Assembly: GCF_000949455.1 (NCBI RefSeq)
Contig: NZ_JXXK01000007.1
Location: forward strand, 62,001-126,000
From: Ruthenibacterium lactatiformans
GTDB lineage: Bacteria; Bacillota; Clostridia; Oscillospirales; Ruminococcaceae
Length of the DNA stretch: 64,000 nt
Direction: 5' to 3'
The notes under the pieces are model-generated. The model ran no database searches. It was not told the DNA's origin and saw only the letters and a program-made list of their open reading frames with translations. The translations under genes were made by a program, and so were the position numbers. Shown piece by piece: positions 16,468 through 25,761 of the stretch (position 1 is its first letter; every line of letters begins with the position of its first letter).

Positions 16468-17931
16468 TCAGTATTTTTCCGGGATGCGGACGCTCGCCGC
16501 CTTATAAAAATTATAATTCTCCAGCATGTATACCTTGGCTCGCTTTAAAACATGGCGATAACAATCTGCAATGCTGTCCGCAAAGGAAGCGGCGTCGCCT
16601 GCGCGCAGATATTGGACCGAAGCGGCAACCCGCCCGTTGAGATCTTCCAGCGCCTGCCTCCTGTCCGTATAGTAAGCAATATAGTACCCCCATTCCGTAA
16701 GGCGAAAGGTTTCGGCCAACACGATACGCAGGGGTTCCAATTCGATATGCTTTAAAATCGCCTCAACGATCTCAACGATACAAATGGAATCGGGCATCGC
16801 AAATTTTCCATCCAGCTCATCGAGTTCTTTTGCGGTAAACAGCGGCGCTGCAGAAAGCGCCGCGGGGTGGATGATCAGCACCAGTAATTGCAGTGCCTGA
16901 AGATACCGCATGGCTTCTTCTGTGCGCCGTGAGCTGAAGATCACCTGGCTTACCCGGGAAGAATCCGGCTCTATTACTACAGTTCCCTTCCCGTTCAGCG
17001 TTTTCACAAAGCCCCTTTGCTCCAGCTCTGCCAATGCCTTGCGGACCGTTGATACCGAAACGCCATACTGGCCCGCCAGGGCTTTTTCATGAGGAAGATA
17101 CGTCCTGCGCGGATACTCCCCGCTGCCGATCTTCTGGTTCAGGTCGCTGATTATCCTCATATAAAAGTAATCTTTACCGCGCAACGGCCGCCATGAAAAT
17201 GCGGCTTCAGACGGCGGCGGACAATCTGGAGCAGTCTCCGCCAGATGCTTCAGCGTACATTCGATTGAACTTGTGAGCCTTTGATACAGGGCCGTCAGCC
17301 GGCCGTGCTTGACGACGGGGTCCGTATCTTTCATGATATCCATGATAACACCTGCAAACGGCACGGAGCCCCGGGGGAAAAAATCATAAAAGCAGGGGCA
17401 TTGTTCTGTAAAGAACGTTAAATCGTGGTACAGTTCAAATGTTGAATAGAGGTCGCAGAGCAAAGGGCTTCCGCCTATTTTCAATACGTCCCTGTCGAAA
17501 GCAGAAAACGCACGCCAGCCGCCGGCTGCGACACCAATGCGCGATACGCGCATCGCCTGTTTATAATGGGGCATCATTTCCAGGCTGCAGTTTTGCGTTG
17601 CAAACACCAGAAGCGGCGGAAGGATCAAGGTCCATGTCCGGTATATCTGTACAAGCCCTTCTCTTTTTTTCAAAATATCCCGCAGCATATGCTCCGACCC
17701 TGGCATTTTTTCCCCGTCAAGGACGACCGGCGCCAAGCGCGGCTGTATCTCGATCAGTCCATCTTTTTTCAACGCGTCAAAAACCCGGTTGACCGTATAC
17801 CGGCTTACATGATATTGATCACAAAGCATCCTGGAAGACGGAAGGCTGTTTCCCGGAAGGACCTGGCCGTTTAGAATACGCTGTTTGACCTCATTGTATA
17901 CAAATGAAAATTTAGTCTCCTGATGTTCCAC
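16468..17931 (-). CDS. GntR-family regulator with two winged-helix domains
   Basis: 487 residues with two separate GntR HTH domains. The first (about 8-70) contains LPSSRMLCDQYHVSRYTVNR. The second (about 245-315) contains LPHEKALAGQYGVSVSTVRK and the wing GFVKTLNGKGTVVI. Each is followed by a helical region of about 150-170 residues without recognisable FCD or UTRA motifs. It thus looks like an internal duplication of an HTH-plus-helical unit. The start is a GTG behind AAAGGGAG. It diverges from the c-di-GMP/phosphorelay operon and may regulate it. The effector is unknown. Confidence 0.85.
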   Translation of the reverse strand: MEHQETKFSFVYNEVKQRILNGQVLPGNSLPSSRMLCDQYHVSRYTVNRVFDALKKDGLIEIQPRLAPVVLDGEKMPGSEHMLRDILKKREGLVQIYRTWTLILPPLLVFATQNCSLEMMPHYKQAMRVSRIGVAAGGWRAFSAFDRDVLKIGGSPLLCDLYSTFELYHDLTFFTEQCPCFYDFFPRGSVPFAGVIMDIMKDTDPVVKHGRLTALYQRLTSSIECTLKHLAETAPDCPPPSEAAFSWRPLRGKDYFYMRIISDLNQKIGSGEYPRRTYLPHEKALAGQYGVSVSTVRKALAELEQRGFVKTLNGKGTVVIEPDSSRVSQVIFSSRRTEEAMRYLQALQLLVLIIHPAALSAAPLFTAKELDELDGKFAMPDSICIVEIVEAILKHIELEPLRIVLAETFRLTEWGYYIAYYTDRRQALEDLNGRVAASVQYLRAGDAASFADSIADCYRHVLKRAKVYMLENYNFYKAASVRIPEKY

Positions 17932-17990
17932 GCTCCGTCTCCCTTTCCCGCATCTGTTTTAACCATTCCCTTTCGCCGAAGCTATTTTAA

Positions 17991-18023
17991 GGATATTATA
18001 ACCCTTATATCCCTGCTTGTCAG
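17991..18023 (-). promoter_or_regulatory. Promoter and palindrome upstream of the double-HTH GntR gene
   Basis: Minus-strand CTGACA (18018-18023), 17 bp, TATAAT (17995-18000). An inverted repeat GGATAT-N10-ATATCC (17991-18012) covers the -10 box and spacer, a possible autoregulatory operator. Confidence 0.55.
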
Positions 18024-18066
18024 GCCAAAAAGCCAAAGCTATTCGCTTCCCTTACCAATATTAATG

Positions 18067-18096
18067 TTGCTATGCCCTAAACTGTTCCTTTATACT
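18067..18096 (+). promoter_or_regulatory. Promoter of the c-di-GMP/phosphorelay operon
   Basis: TTGCTA (18067-18072), 18 bp, TATACT (18091-18096), 40 bp upstream of the first start codon. Confidence 0.45.
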
Positions 18097-18135
18097 AAAA
18101 AATAGAAATTCATTTGTGAAAGAGATTGGTTCCCA

Positions 18136-19812
18136 ATGGAAAAGCAAAAAATCCTGATTGCAGACGATTCCGAAATGAACCGGGCGCTTTTGGTGGATAT
18201 TCTGGAGGATCAATACGATATCGTCGAAGCCGATAACGGCGCGGCGGCAATTGATCTTCTTACACAGTGCGGCGGAGATTTTTCGCTTCTGCTTCTGGAT
18301 ATCATGATGCCCGAAATGGACGGGTTTGAGGTTTTGGCGTATATAAACAGATATCACCTGAACGATACGCTCGCCGTCATCATGATCTCTGCCGACGACT
18401 CCCCCGCCAACATAAAGCGCGCTTACGACCTGGGCGCGTTTGACTATATCAGCCGCCCTTTTGACGCGGCGATCGTGCGCCGCCGCATCTCGAACACGAT
18501 GCTTTTGTATGCCAGGCAGCGCCACCTTGAAAATATCATCGCCGAACAATTTTACGAGCAGGAGAAAAACAACGACCTCATGATCTCGATCCTCTCTCAC
18601 ATCGTAGAATTCCGCAATGGCGAAAGCGGCCTGCATGTTTTGCACATCAAAACCATCACAGAGCTTTTATTGAAGGAGCTTCTTCGGCATACGGACCGGT
18701 ATCCTCTCTCTCAAACCGATATCAATTTGATCAGTACCGCGTCATCGCTTCATGACATCGGAAAAATCTCTATTTCAGGGGACATATTGAACAAGCCCGG
18801 ACGCCTTACTGCCGAGGAGTTCGAAATCATAAAGGGGCATTCGCTGATCGGCGCAAAAATGCTGTCGGAACTGCCGCTTGACCAGCAGGAGGCGCCGCTT
18901 GTCAAAGTAGCTTCCGATATCTGCCGCTGGCACCACGAACGATACGACGGCAACGGTTACCCGGACGGCCTGAAGGGAGATGAAATCCCCATTGCCGCCC
19001 AGGTGGTTGCCCTGGCAGACGTCTATGACGCTCTGACCAGTGAACGCTGTTATAAAAAAGCGTACTCCCACAGCAAAGCGCTGGAGATGATTTTCGAGGG
19101 CCGCTGCGGAGCGTTTAACCCCACCCTTTTGCAGTGCCTGCTGGAAATTTCCGACACGCTTGAAAGCGAATTGGGACAAGCGGCGCTTGAGCGGAATGCC
19201 AGGCACAGGCGGGACACGAAAGGCCGGATAGACTATGACAATTTATTCGCACGGGAGCACAGCGTCTCTCTGGTGCCGCCGTCATCGGAGACGCTTCAGC
19301 TGTTATATACCGATTCGCTGACCGAAGTTTACAACCGCCGCTATTATGACGAACAGTTTCGGGATTCTGACGACATCGAGGCCGTTGTCGTCATCGACGT
19401 CGATTCTTTCAAACACATCAACGACCGTTACGGGCATCACGCGGGAGATATCGTCCTGCGCCGCATTGCCAAAACGGTCTCATCGTGCGTGCGGAAAACG
19501 GACGCCGTGATCCGCTATGGCGGCGATGAATTCGTAATCATTTTCCACCGGCTCCCCGGGGATGTTTTCCGGAAAAAGCTGGAAGAGATCCGGGCCGCCG
19601 TTGACAGGCTGACGATAGCCGAGCACCCCGGGCTTCACGTTTCCGTAAGCCTCGGCGGGGCATACGGCGTGGGAAAAACAACAGAGCTGTTCGAAACAGC
19701 CGACAGGCTTATGTATCAGGCAAAAAAGAGTAAGAACAAAGCCATCGCCGGCTTTGTGAGCACGCAAACGGAAAATACCGGCAAAGGCAGGGATGTCGAG
19801 ATATGGAGTTAA
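18136..19812 (+). CDS. Response regulator with HD-GYP and GGDEF domains
   Basis: 558 residues. The receiver (1-125) has the acidic pair D10/D11 and phospho-acceptor D55, but the normally invariant Lys is Arg107 (YISRPFD). The HD-GYP phosphodiesterase (about 145-340) has SLHDIGKI and HHERYDGNGYPDGL. The GGDEF domain (about 395-550) has RYGGDEFVII and an RKTD inhibitory I-site five residues before it. One protein thus carries enzymes for both making and degrading c-di-GMP. It overlaps the HPt gene by 10 nt and is co-transcribed with a hybrid kinase that can supply phosphate through the HPt protein. Confidence 0.95.
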   Translation: MEKQKILIADDSEMNRALLVDILEDQYDIVEADNGAAAIDLLTQCGGDFSLLLLDIMMPEMDGFEVLAYINRYHLNDTLAVIMISADDSPANIKRAYDLGAFDYISRPFDAAIVRRRISNTMLLYARQRHLENIIAEQFYEQEKNNDLMISILSHIVEFRNGESGLHVLHIKTITELLLKELLRHTDRYPLSQTDINLISTASSLHDIGKISISGDILNKPGRLTAEEFEIIKGHSLIGAKMLSELPLDQQEAPLVKVASDICRWHHERYDGNGYPDGLKGDEIPIAAQVVALADVYDALTSERCYKKAYSHSKALEMIFEGRCGAFNPTLLQCLLEISDTLESELGQAALERNARHRRDTKGRIDYDNLFAREHSVSLVPPSSETLQLLYTDSLTEVYNRRYYDEQFRDSDDIEAVVVIDVDSFKHINDRYGHHAGDIVLRRIAKTVSSCVRKTDAVIRYGGDEFVIIFHRLPGDVFRKKLEEIRAAVDRLTIAEHPGLHVSVSLGGAYGVGKTTELFETADRLMYQAKKSKNKAIAGFVSTQTENTGKGRDVEIWS

Positions 19813-20165
19813 GAGATTGCTATGCGGAATTCGGCGGAGATTACAAGGAAGTGCTGAGCAGGCTGCAGCGTGAGCAGACCGTCCAGAAATTCGTTCTCAA
19901 ATTTTTAGACGACAAAAGCTTCAGCTCTCTGGAAACGGCCCTGCAAAACCGGAATTACGAAGAAGCATTGCGCTTTGTCCATACGCTCAAAGGGATCTGC
20001 CGGAACCTTTCTTTCACCAGACTGTACGAAAGCAGCAGCCGAATGACAGGAGCGTTTAAGGCCGGAGATTTTGAAAATGCAGCCGCCGGAATGCCGCAGC
20101 TCTCTGACGACTATCATCAGATCATCCGTGCAGTTGAAGCCTACAAGACGTGCAGGGAGGGATAG
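19803..20165 (+). CDS. Histidine phosphotransfer (HPt) protein
   Basis: 120 residues, a single HPt domain with the phosphorylated His60 in FVHTLKGICRNL. It begins within the last codons of the HD-GYP/GGDEF gene and ends 6 bp before the hybrid kinase. It would shuttle phosphate between the kinase receivers and the c-di-GMP response regulator. Confidence 0.93.
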   Translation: MELRDCYAEFGGDYKEVLSRLQREQTVQKFVLKFLDDKSFSSLETALQNRNYEEALRFVHTLKGICRNLSFTRLYESSSRMTGAFKAGDFENAAAGMPQLSDDYHQIIRAVEAYKTCREG

Positions 20166-20171
20166 CCGCAG

Positions 20172-22715
20172 ATGGACAGCAGCTTGGCAAAAAAGAATAC
20201 TACGCGGTTTCTGATATACAGCTTCGTCGGCCTTCTTGTCTTCAGCATGGGTGTTTTTGCCATGCTGGGTGTCTATATGAGCCGGAAAAGCACAAAGACC
20301 ATCCATGAAGTCGGCGAGATCTATATGTCCGGGATGAGCGAACAGATGGCCCGGCACTTTGAGAACATCATCGAACTGCGGTTTGAGCAGGTCGAAGGCA
20401 TCGTGTCCGTGGTCCCGTCGAAGAGCGCCGACAAGGAAGCCATGTATGCAGATCTCGTTTACAGGGCGCAGGTGCGCGGTTTCGAATATCTGGCTCTCTG
20501 TACCTCAGACGGCAGATTTGAAACGCTCTGCGGGGAAGCATTCCAGCCGGTCAACCCGCCGCCCTTCGTGGACGCGTTAAGGCGGGGCGAGCAGCGGGTC
20601 GCCGTTGGCGTGGACGCCGCCGGCAACGAAGTTGTGCTGTTCGGGATCGACGCGGATTATCCGATGCAGGACGGCGAAGCCTGCACCGGTTTGGTCGCGG
20701 CGGTGCCCCTGGAATATATCAGCGATTTTCTTTTTTCAGAAAATCAGGATGCTCTGATCTATTGCCATATCATCCGCTCGGACGGCAGCCTTGTGATCGC
20801 CAACTCCAATACGGAGCTGGTTGGATATTTCAGCGCGCTGCCTGCCTCTTCCGCGGCAGGCGGTCCGCTTGAGGGGCTTGACGCGGCGCTGGAAGAACAG
20901 AAGGATTACACCGTAACGCTCGACACGGGCGGAAATAGCCTGCAGATCTACGGCAAGCCTTTGCCGCACTCCGAGTGGTACCTCATCTCGGTGATGCCTT
21001 ACGGCATGTTGGACGAAAGCATCAACGACCTGAACGCGCAGCGCACCTTCATCACTTTGCTTGCCTGCGGCTCCATCCTGCTTTTCCTGACGCTGATTTT
21101 TCTGCGGTACTTTTTCCTGACCCGCCAGCAGCTGCAGGAGCTGGGAAAGGCCCGCCAGGCGGCGCTTGAGGCAAGCAAGGCCAAAAGCGAATTTCTGGCC
21201 AATATGAGCCATGATATCCGCACGCCGATGAACGCGATCGTGGGCATGACTGCCATCGCAACGGCGCATATAGACGACCGTAAGCAGGTGCAGAACTGTT
21301 TGCGCAAAATCTCGCTGTCGAGCCGGCATTTGCTTGGGCTCATCAACGATGTGCTGGACATGTCCAAAATCGAGAGCGGAAAGCTGACCCTGACGCTGGA
21401 AGCAATCTCGTTGAAAGAAGTTGTTGAAGGCGTTGTCGGCATCATACAGCCGCAGATCAAAACCAAAAAGCAAAACTTTGACGTCCATATAGAAAATATC
21501 ACGGTGGAAAACGTATATTGCGACAGCGTCCGCCTGAACCAGGTTTTGCTGAACCTTTTGTCCAATGCCACCAAATATACGCCCGAGGGTGGCTCCATTC
21601 AGCTTTCTCTCTTTGAAGAGGCGTCCCCGCGCGGCGAAAATTTTGTCCGGACGCACCTTAAAGTGAAAGACAACGGGATCGGCATGTCCCCGGAATTTTT
21701 GCAAAGGATATACGAATCTTACAGCCGTGCGGATGAAGCCAGAATCCACAAGACCGAAGGCGCCGGCCTTGGAATGGCGATCACAAAATACATCGTGGAT
21801 GCGATGGGCGGGACCATCGACATTCGGAGTGAACTGAATAAGGGCACTGAATTCCACATCACAATCGACCTTGAAAAGGCCGCCCTTCCGGAAGCCGACA
21901 TGGTGCTTCCTCCCTGGAACATGCTGGTAGTCGACGACGACGCGGTATTATGCCAGACCGCCGTCAGCGCATTAAAGTCGATCGGAGTAAATGCCGAATC
22001 AACGCTGAGCGGAGAAAGCGCGATGAAACGGATCGTTCAGCGCCACCGGCAGCACAATGACTATCAGATCATTCTTTTGGACTGGAAGCTTCCGGATATG
22101 GACGGCCTCCAGATCGCCAGGGAGATACGGCGCAGCTTTGGGAGCGAAATCCCGATTCTGCTGATCTCCGCCTACGATTGGACCGAATTTGAGGAAGAGG
22201 CGCGTGAGGCCGGCATCAGCGGTTTTATTTCCAAGCCGCTGTTCAAATCCACTTTGTTTTATGGCCTGCGCCAGTATATGGGCCTTGAAGCCACGCATCA
22301 GCCTGCATCCAGCCACGGCGCCGGCCTCTCCGGCAGCCGTGTCCTGCTCGCAGAGGACAATGAGCTGAATTGGGAGATTGCAAGCGAACTGCTGTCCGAT
22401 TTGGGTGTGGAGCTGGAATGGGCGGAAGACGGACAGATCTGTCTGGACAAATTCCGGGAATCGCCGGAGGGTTATTATGATTTTATCCTGATGGATCTCC
22501 GGATGCCGCACATGACAGGCTATGAGGCTGCACAGGCGATCCGCGGGCTGAACCGCGCGGATTCGGCGTCGGTCCCCATCATCGCCATGACGGCGGACGC
22601 CTTTGCCGAGGACATTCAGCGTTGTCTGGAATGCGGCATGAACGCGCATATCGCAAAGCCCATCGACGTGGCTGAATTGACCCGTCTGCTGAAAAAGCAT
22701 TCGCGCAAAGTATAA
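20172..22715 (+). CDS. Hybrid sensor histidine kinase with two receiver domains
   Basis: 847 residues. A membrane segment (about 14-37) and a second one (about 290-312) enclose a Cache-like extracellular sensor. HisKA carries the phospho-accepting His in NMSHDIRTPMNAI. HATPase_c has the N box (NLLSNATKYT), G1 (KDNGIGMS) and G2 (GAGLGMAITKYI). Receiver 1 (about 580-700) has LDWKLPDMDG; receiver 2 (about 718-840) has MDLRMPHMTG and a conserved AKPID Lys. It follows the HPt gene after 6 bp behind GGGAGGG. With its neighbours it forms a complete His-Asp-His-Asp relay ending in c-di-GMP turnover. The signal is unknown. Confidence 0.95.
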   Translation: MDSSLAKKNTTRFLIYSFVGLLVFSMGVFAMLGVYMSRKSTKTIHEVGEIYMSGMSEQMARHFENIIELRFEQVEGIVSVVPSKSADKEAMYADLVYRAQVRGFEYLALCTSDGRFETLCGEAFQPVNPPPFVDALRRGEQRVAVGVDAAGNEVVLFGIDADYPMQDGEACTGLVAAVPLEYISDFLFSENQDALIYCHIIRSDGSLVIANSNTELVGYFSALPASSAAGGPLEGLDAALEEQKDYTVTLDTGGNSLQIYGKPLPHSEWYLISVMPYGMLDESINDLNAQRTFITLLACGSILLFLTLIFLRYFFLTRQQLQELGKARQAALEASKAKSEFLANMSHDIRTPMNAIVGMTAIATAHIDDRKQVQNCLRKISLSSRHLLGLINDVLDMSKIESGKLTLTLEAISLKEVVEGVVGIIQPQIKTKKQNFDVHIENITVENVYCDSVRLNQVLLNLLSNATKYTPEGGSIQLSLFEEASPRGENFVRTHLKVKDNGIGMSPEFLQRIYESYSRADEARIHKTEGAGLGMAITKYIVDAMGGTIDIRSELNKGTEFHITIDLEKAALPEADMVLPPWNMLVVDDDAVLCQTAVSALKSIGVNAESTLSGESAMKRIVQRHRQHNDYQIILLDWKLPDMDGLQIAREIRRSFGSEIPILLISAYDWTEFEEEAREAGISGFISKPLFKSTLFYGLRQYMGLEATHQPASSHGAGLSGSRVLLAEDNELNWEIASELLSDLGVELEWAEDGQICLDKFRESPEGYYDFILMDLRMPHMTGYEAAQAIRGLNRADSASVPIIAMTADAFAEDIQRCLECGMNAHIAKPIDVAELTRLLKKHSRKV

Positions 22716-22718
22716 CAG

Positions 22719-22762
22719 CAAAAGAGGAACGGCCTGCTTTTGAGCAGGCCGTTCCTCTTTTG
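22719..22762. terminator. Terminator between the phosphorelay operon and the GNAT gene
   Basis: A perfect 20-bp stem with loop tttg, followed by T-rich sequence. It lies between convergent genes and can serve both. Confidence 0.9.
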
Positions 22763-22769
22763 GTCTTTT

Positions 22770-23249
22770 TTACTCTTTCATCCCGCCGAGAAAATCCCGG
22801 TAAATGCCGGGGACGGAATCCGGGATCAGCATCGCGCCCACACACTTTTTGTAAAACTCCTGCGGGCCCACGCCGCCGATGACTGCATAGGCGTAGCCCT
22901 CCGCACGCATGGCCGCGAGGCTGCGCAGCAGCATCGCCCGGCCGATGCCGCCGCCCTGCTCTTCGTCCAGCACGCGTGTAGGGCCGAAGAAATCCGGAGC
23001 CGTCGCATCATAACAGGCATAACCCAGGATTTTTTTGCCCCGCGTGGCGATGAAGCACGAAACAGCCGGGCGGGCAAAGCACACGTCGCATTCCCCTGCC
23101 GCGGAAAGGCCGGAGTGCTCCTTCACCCATTCCACCACACGAAATTTATCCGGCGCCATTGCGCGGCGGATCTGTACGCTCTCATCCCGGGGGCACGCCG
23201 TCTGCGCATCTTCAGGCAGGTCGTATAATTTCACCAGCATATCAGGCAT
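22770..23249 (-). CDS. GNAT-family N-acetyltransferase
   Basis: 159 residues with acetyl-CoA loop EEQGGGIGRAMLLRSL and the C-terminal strand region AYAVIGGVGPQEFYKKCVGA. It is the last gene of the namZ-nagZ-murK-like operon and starts 8 nt before the kinase stop, behind AAGGAG. The position suggests an amino-sugar or muropeptide-related acceptor, but the fold does not show the substrate. Confidence 0.85.
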   Translation of the reverse strand: MPDMLVKLYDLPEDAQTACPRDESVQIRRAMAPDKFRVVEWVKEHSGLSAAGECDVCFARPAVSCFIATRGKKILGYACYDATAPDFFGPTRVLDEEQGGGIGRAMLLRSLAAMRAEGYAYAVIGGVGPQEFYKKCVGAMLIPDSVPGIYRDFLGGMKE

Positions 23250-24189
23250 TTTTATTTTCTCCTTTTTCTGTATTCAATGTTTCCAGCGCCAGAAGCGCTG
23301 CGCCTGCGGCGGCGTCGCTTTTGGGTTCCGCCAGCCGCATGCCCGGAAATCGCATCCGAAGCAGCGCCGCCGTACCCTCGCGCACCGCTTTGTCCCGCAG
23401 CAGAATGCTGCCCGTCAGCGCCAGCACCCCGTCCTCCATATGCAGAACGCGGGCTACCGGCTCCACCAGCAGCGCCAGCTCGCGGCATGCTTTTTCCACC
23501 ACCGCTTTCGCGGCCTCATCTCCGGCTTCATACGCCCGGGCAACCAGCGGAGCCAGCGCCGCGATCTGTTTTTTGTCTGTTTGCGGGTCATAAGTAAACT
23601 GCACCAGGCCGCCGACGTCAACCACCTTCAGCTGTGCAAACACCAGATCCGTGAGCAGCGTCCGCGGCCCACGGCCGTCCTGCGCCCGCACAACGGCCGC
23701 CAGAGCGTCTCTGCCGAGCGCATAGCCGCTGCCCTCGTCGTCGATTTTATGCCCGTAGCCGCCGCTTCGGGCTGTTTTACCCGCTGCATCCCTGCCAAAA
23801 CAAATGGACCCGGTGCCCGCGATAAGCACCATGCCGCAGGGTGCGCCCAGCGCGCCTGCCAGCGCAGTTTCCTGATCTCCTGTCAAAAGAAGCGCGCCCC
23901 GGTATCCGCACCGGCGCAGCATTTGCTCCAGCAGCGCGCGTGCCTGCGGATTGCTGACGCCCGCGCTGCCGACGCACAGCGCGGCACAGGCCTCCAGGCC
24001 GCCGGGCAGGCGCGCCAATGCATCCGTACAGCCCTGCATCGTCTCCCGCACTGCCTGTGACGCAGCACTGTTAAGGTTCAGGGGGCCAAACCGTTCCCGA
24101 AGCAGCACGCGTCCGTCCGGCGCGCGGGCCTCTAAAACCGTCTTTGTCCCGCCGCCGTCCATCCCGGCCGCATATCTCATATCCGGCAT
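23242..24189 (-). CDS. BadF/BcrA-type amino-sugar kinase (MurK-like MurNAc/GlcNAc kinase)
   Basis: 315 residues of the ASKHA fold. The phosphate-1 loop is GMDGGGTKT near the N-terminus, the adenosine-side loops are LIAGTGSICFGRD and YGHKIDDEGSGYALGRDAL, and ALTGSILLRD lies near the C-terminus. It fits the GlcNAc kinase / Clostridium MurK group, which phosphorylates MurNAc and GlcNAc at C6. The gene follows nagZ within 15 nt; a nagZ-murK pair is known in Clostridium acetobutylicum. The start is set at 24189 because GGAGAAG lies 8 nt upstream; an ATG at 24207 overlapping the nagZ stop is possible. Confidence 0.85.
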   Translation of the reverse strand: MPDMRYAAGMDGGGTKTVLEARAPDGRVLLRERFGPLNLNSAASQAVRETMQGCTDALARLPGGLEACAALCVGSAGVSNPQARALLEQMLRRCGYRGALLLTGDQETALAGALGAPCGMVLIAGTGSICFGRDAAGKTARSGGYGHKIDDEGSGYALGRDALAAVVRAQDGRGPRTLLTDLVFAQLKVVDVGGLVQFTYDPQTDKKQIAALAPLVARAYEAGDEAAKAVVEKACRELALLVEPVARVLHMEDGVLALTGSILLRDKAVREGTAALLRMRFPGMRLAEPKSDAAAGAALLALETLNTEKGENKNA

Positions 24190-24203
24190 TTTTTCTTCTC
24201 CGC

Positions 24204-25745
24204 TCATAAAGTCACGGGCAGCCTTCCGGTTGGTTCGGCCTCGCCGCGCAGCACGCGCGCAACCGCCCGAATGCTCTGCTCCGTATACTCGAATGCCGCC
24301 AGCGTCCACACGCTTTCGGGCAGGCCCGCCAGATCGTACGGGCCGCGCAGCGCCACCGCCACGGTGGGCACGCCCGCCTCCGCCAGCCGGGCCACCAGCT
24401 CCAGCTGGCCCCTGCGCAAGCGCCCGTTGAAGGTGCCTACCACGGCCGAGGTATGCCGCCGCGCCAGTTCTACCAACGCCGCGATCTCTTCCCGCCCCGG
24501 CTCCGGCTGCATGGCCGCCGCGCTGCCATGCAGCGCCCGTGCCATACCGTCGCCGAAGCGGTTCGTCTCGCCGGCATCCACATTCCCCACCAGCGACGTG
24601 CGGTAGGCCGGGCAGCCGATGCACAGCGGCGCGCTCCCCAGTGCGGGCCGCCCGCCTGCGGGGCGGTGCACCTCTGTGATGGTCTTTTGCAACAGCGCCT
24701 CGTTCTCCCGGCGTGCCGCATCAAAATCGAAGCCGCCCTCGGGCATGCCGTCCACCCATTTTTCCTTCAGCGCCAGAATGCGCTGCACGCTGGCCTGCAT
24801 TTCCGCCGCGCTCAACCGTCCCTCGGCCACGGCCTGCTCTGCCGCGCGGGCCGCCTGCCCGCTGAGCAGTGTGTCGTGGGAAATAAACACCAGGTCCACT
24901 CCGGCAGCCATGGCCGCCACCACGCCGTTTACCGTGCCGAAGTGGTCCTTGATGGCCCGCATCTCCATGCAGTCGCTGACGATGAGGCCGTCAAAGCCCA
25001 TCTGCTCCCGCAGGAGCCCCGTCATGATGCGCCGGGACATCGTTGCCGGAAGATGCTCCGGTTCGAGCTGCGGGAACAGGATATGTGTCGTCATCACCGC
25101 GGGCACGCCCGCACGCACTGCCTCCCGGAAGGGCAGCAGCTCCGTCCGTTCCAGCTCCTCCATGCTTTTGTCCACGCAGGGCAGCGCCAGATGGGAATCC
25201 GTGTCCGTATCTCCGTGGCCGGGAAAATGCTTGGCCGAGCACAGCACGCCGCCGTCCAACAGGCCGCGTATCATCCGGTTGGCGTAACGGGAGACCTCCT
25301 GCGGCGTGTCGCCGTAGCTTCGCGCACCGATGACCGGATTTTCCGGGTTGGAATTGACGTCCACACTGGGGGCAAGGTCGAAATTGACACCCAGCGCGCG
25401 CAGCTCCCGCCCCGTCAAAAGCCCGGCGCGGTAGGCATTTTCCGGGTCTCCCGTGGCGGCGATGGCCATAGCGCCCGGCACATTTACCGCGTCCCCGGGC
25501 AGGCGCGTCACCAGGCCGCCCTCCTGGTCCGCTGTGATAAAGGCGCCATGGCCCGTTTCCCGCCGCACCAGCGCCTGGATCTCCCCGCACAGTTGTTTGA
25601 GCTGTGCACAATCCGTGATATTCTCCCGGAACAGGATCACATTGGATATTTTGTACTCCCGCACCATCCTGCGGAAATCCTCCGTAAGCTCTGTTCCCGG
25701 AAAGCCTGTCACCAGTCTCTGCCCGATCTGTTCCCGTAGATCCAT
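24204..25745 (-). CDS. nagZ: Beta-N-acetylglucosaminidase, GH3 (NagZ-like)
   Basis: 513 residues. The GH3 catalytic domain contains ADQEGGLVTRLPG, the hallmark KHFPGHGDTDTDSH with the Asp-His general acid/base pair, and the nucleophile Asp in GLIVSDCMEM. A C-terminal alpha/beta domain follows (about 385-513), as in Bacillus-type NagZ rather than the short Gram-negative form. The ATG at 25745 follows GGAGGG. No signal peptide is seen (MDLREQIGQRLV), so it should act in the cytoplasm on imported GlcNAc-MurNAc-(peptide) fragments. It lies 16 bp after namZ and just before a murK-like kinase. Confidence 0.93.
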   Translation of the reverse strand: MDLREQIGQRLVTGFPGTELTEDFRRMVREYKISNVILFRENITDCAQLKQLCGEIQALVRRETGHGAFITADQEGGLVTRLPGDAVNVPGAMAIAATGDPENAYRAGLLTGRELRALGVNFDLAPSVDVNSNPENPVIGARSYGDTPQEVSRYANRMIRGLLDGGVLCSAKHFPGHGDTDTDSHLALPCVDKSMEELERTELLPFREAVRAGVPAVMTTHILFPQLEPEHLPATMSRRIMTGLLREQMGFDGLIVSDCMEMRAIKDHFGTVNGVVAAMAAGVDLVFISHDTLLSGQAARAAEQAVAEGRLSAAEMQASVQRILALKEKWVDGMPEGGFDFDAARRENEALLQKTITEVHRPAGGRPALGSAPLCIGCPAYRTSLVGNVDAGETNRFGDGMARALHGSAAAMQPEPGREEIAALVELARRHTSAVVGTFNGRLRRGQLELVARLAEAGVPTVAVALRGPYDLAGLPESVWTLAAFEYTEQSIRAVARVLRGEAEPTGRLPVTL

Positions 25746-25761
25746 CTGTATCCCTCCTGTT

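Noticed and set aside
24207..24624. Upstream extension of the MurK-like kinase frame into nagZ
   Set aside because: The extra sequence is out-of-frame nagZ DNA; a proper RBS and start lie at 24189.
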